From Nanosynbacter sp. (GTDB lineage Bacteria; Patescibacteriota; Saccharimonadia; Saccharimonadales; Saccharimonadaceae), in contig JABZKC010000017.1 of assembly GCA_015257485.1 (NCBI GenBank), positions 1 through 14,564 on the forward strand: 14,564 nucleotides of DNA, written 5' to 3'. Shown here in pieces: positions 14,087 to 14,564 of the stretch. Made by a program: the position numbers and the translations under genes. Each line of letters begins with the position of its first letter. Positions within the stretch are counted from its first letter, which is position 1. The notes below the pieces were generated by a model. It had not been told where the DNA came from. It did no database searches and saw nothing but the letters and a program-made list of their open reading frames with translations.

Positions 14087-14163
14087 TGGTGGCGGGGGTT
14101 CGATTTGAACGAACGACCTTTTGGTTATGAGCCAAACGAGCTACCAGGCTGCTCTACCCCGCG
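14087..14163 (-). tRNA. Initiator tRNA-fMet(CAT)
   Basis: A 77-base cloverleaf with encoded CCA. Acceptor strands CGCGGGG and CCCCGCC leave a C1-C72 mismatch, the hallmark of bacterial initiators. The D stem GAGC/GCTC has the A11-T24 pair, also typical of initiators, and the D loop is AGCCTGGTA. The anticodon loop is CTCATAA (anticodon CAT). The T arm GTTCG-TTCAAAT-CGAAC pairs perfectly. The anticodon stem is TTTGG/CCAAA, so only two of the three usual consecutive G-C pairs are present (U29-A41 replaces the first). An elongator Met or Ile tRNA is unlikely given the 1-72 mismatch and A11-T24. Confidence 0.93.
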
Positions 14164-14175
14164 ACGTATGTAGCT

Positions 14176-14204
14176 ATTATAATCTACAACGCTTTTTCTG
14201 TCAA
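14176..14204 (-). promoter_or_regulatory. Consensus promoter of the initiator tRNA
   Basis: On the minus strand, TTGACA (14204-14199), exactly 17 bases, then TATAAT (14181-14176): a perfect sigma-70-type consensus. Predicted start near 14169, six bases before the mature tRNA. It is the strongest promoter in the window. Confidence 0.9.
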
Positions 14205-14207
14205 ATA

Positions 14208-14564
14208 TTAACTGCCTAGTTCCAGTTCTATCTTAATATTCTGAAGCAAATATTGAATTTGAGCCTCTTTTATTTGTGTCCAATAAGATTTATCTACGAT
14301 ATAGCCACAATTATCAAACAATAATTCATCTGAAATTTCTACATTGTCGGATATTTGTTTGTAAATTCTGTGCACAATATCTGCGTGTAAAATTTTCGAT
14401 TTAAAGTCTTGGATGTTTTGTTCTAGTGCGGTTTTCTGTAATTGATTTTCGTAGAACACTTCTTTTTGCAGGCCATAAAAATCTTCATTAGCTGAAAAAT
14501 CGGAATAAGTATCATTACCGAGCAAGAATATGTTCGAATTATCCGTGTATAAAATTTGATCTAG
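14208..14564 (-). CDS. C-terminal part of an unknown protein, cut by the window edge
   Basis: The minus-strand frame ending at TAG (14210-14208) is open through the right edge of the window, giving at least 118 residues with no internal ATG start. A TTG at 14525 could be read as a start, but the frame continues upstream without a stop (…TDNSNIF before it), so the gene most likely begins outside. The visible part is soluble and helical, rich in Asp, Glu, Gln and Lys, with two aromatic stretches (EDFYGLQKEVFYEN; VDKSYW) and a last helix IQYLLQNIKIELELGS. I recognise no family. It ends only four bases before the -35 of the tRNA-fMet promoter on the same strand. Confidence 0.6.
   Translation of the reverse strand, partial: LDQILYTDNSNIFLLGNDTYSDFSANEDFYGLQKEVFYENQLQKTALEQNIQDFKSKILHADIVHRIYKQISDNVEISDELLFDNCGYIVDKSYWTQIKEAQIQYLLQNIKIELELGS

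Overview
The window looks like chromosomal DNA of a Patescibacteria/CPR bacterium, most likely a Saccharibacteria (TM7) relative. This placement is inferred from the overall style and not proven. It is AT-rich, uses the standard code, and mixes housekeeping genes with short hypothetical proteins. Promoters often sit so close to the start codon that the mRNA would be leaderless. It also carries a sortase-type wall protein of unusual modular design.

Layout. 1-374 holds broken gene remnants, including a frameshifted paralogue of the next gene. 371-1668 carries a DUF2268 Zn-protease-like gene (+) converging on an alpha/beta hydrolase (-). 1707-3659 is ftsH (-). 3682-4050 holds a tRNA-Pro(TGG) with its promoter, a 29-bp duplicate of the tRNA 3' end, an inverted tRNA-derived piece and decayed copies of a short gene. 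4102-6054 is a tightly coupled three-gene operon: a 79-aa protein, an ADP-ribosylglycohydrolase and an unknown 243-aa protein. 6085-8073 holds three minus-strand genes: a CYTH protein, a TylF-like methyltransferase and a DUF2238/YjdF-like membrane protein. 8190-10073 is dnaK, with a consensus promoter and two CIRCE-like operators. 10226-11389 encodes a wall-anchored protein with seven two-cysteine modules. 11571-13964 is a second three-gene operon (membrane protein, 85-aa protein, FAD/NAD oxidoreductase lacking its redox cysteines), preceded by three phased 21-bp repeats. 14087-14163 is an initiator tRNA with consensus promoter and terminator. 14208-14564 is a gene cut by the window edge.

How it works together. 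FtsH and DnaK are protein quality-control genes, and only dnaK shows HrcA/CIRCE control. The two plus-strand operons are the best candidates for undescribed functions. In one, an ADP-ribose-removing enzyme is translationally coupled to an unknown partner. In the other, a polytopic membrane protein is coupled to a flavoprotein that cannot do dithiol chemistry. The surface protein diverges from the second operon across the repeat-bearing spacer, so the two may share regulation; this is inference.
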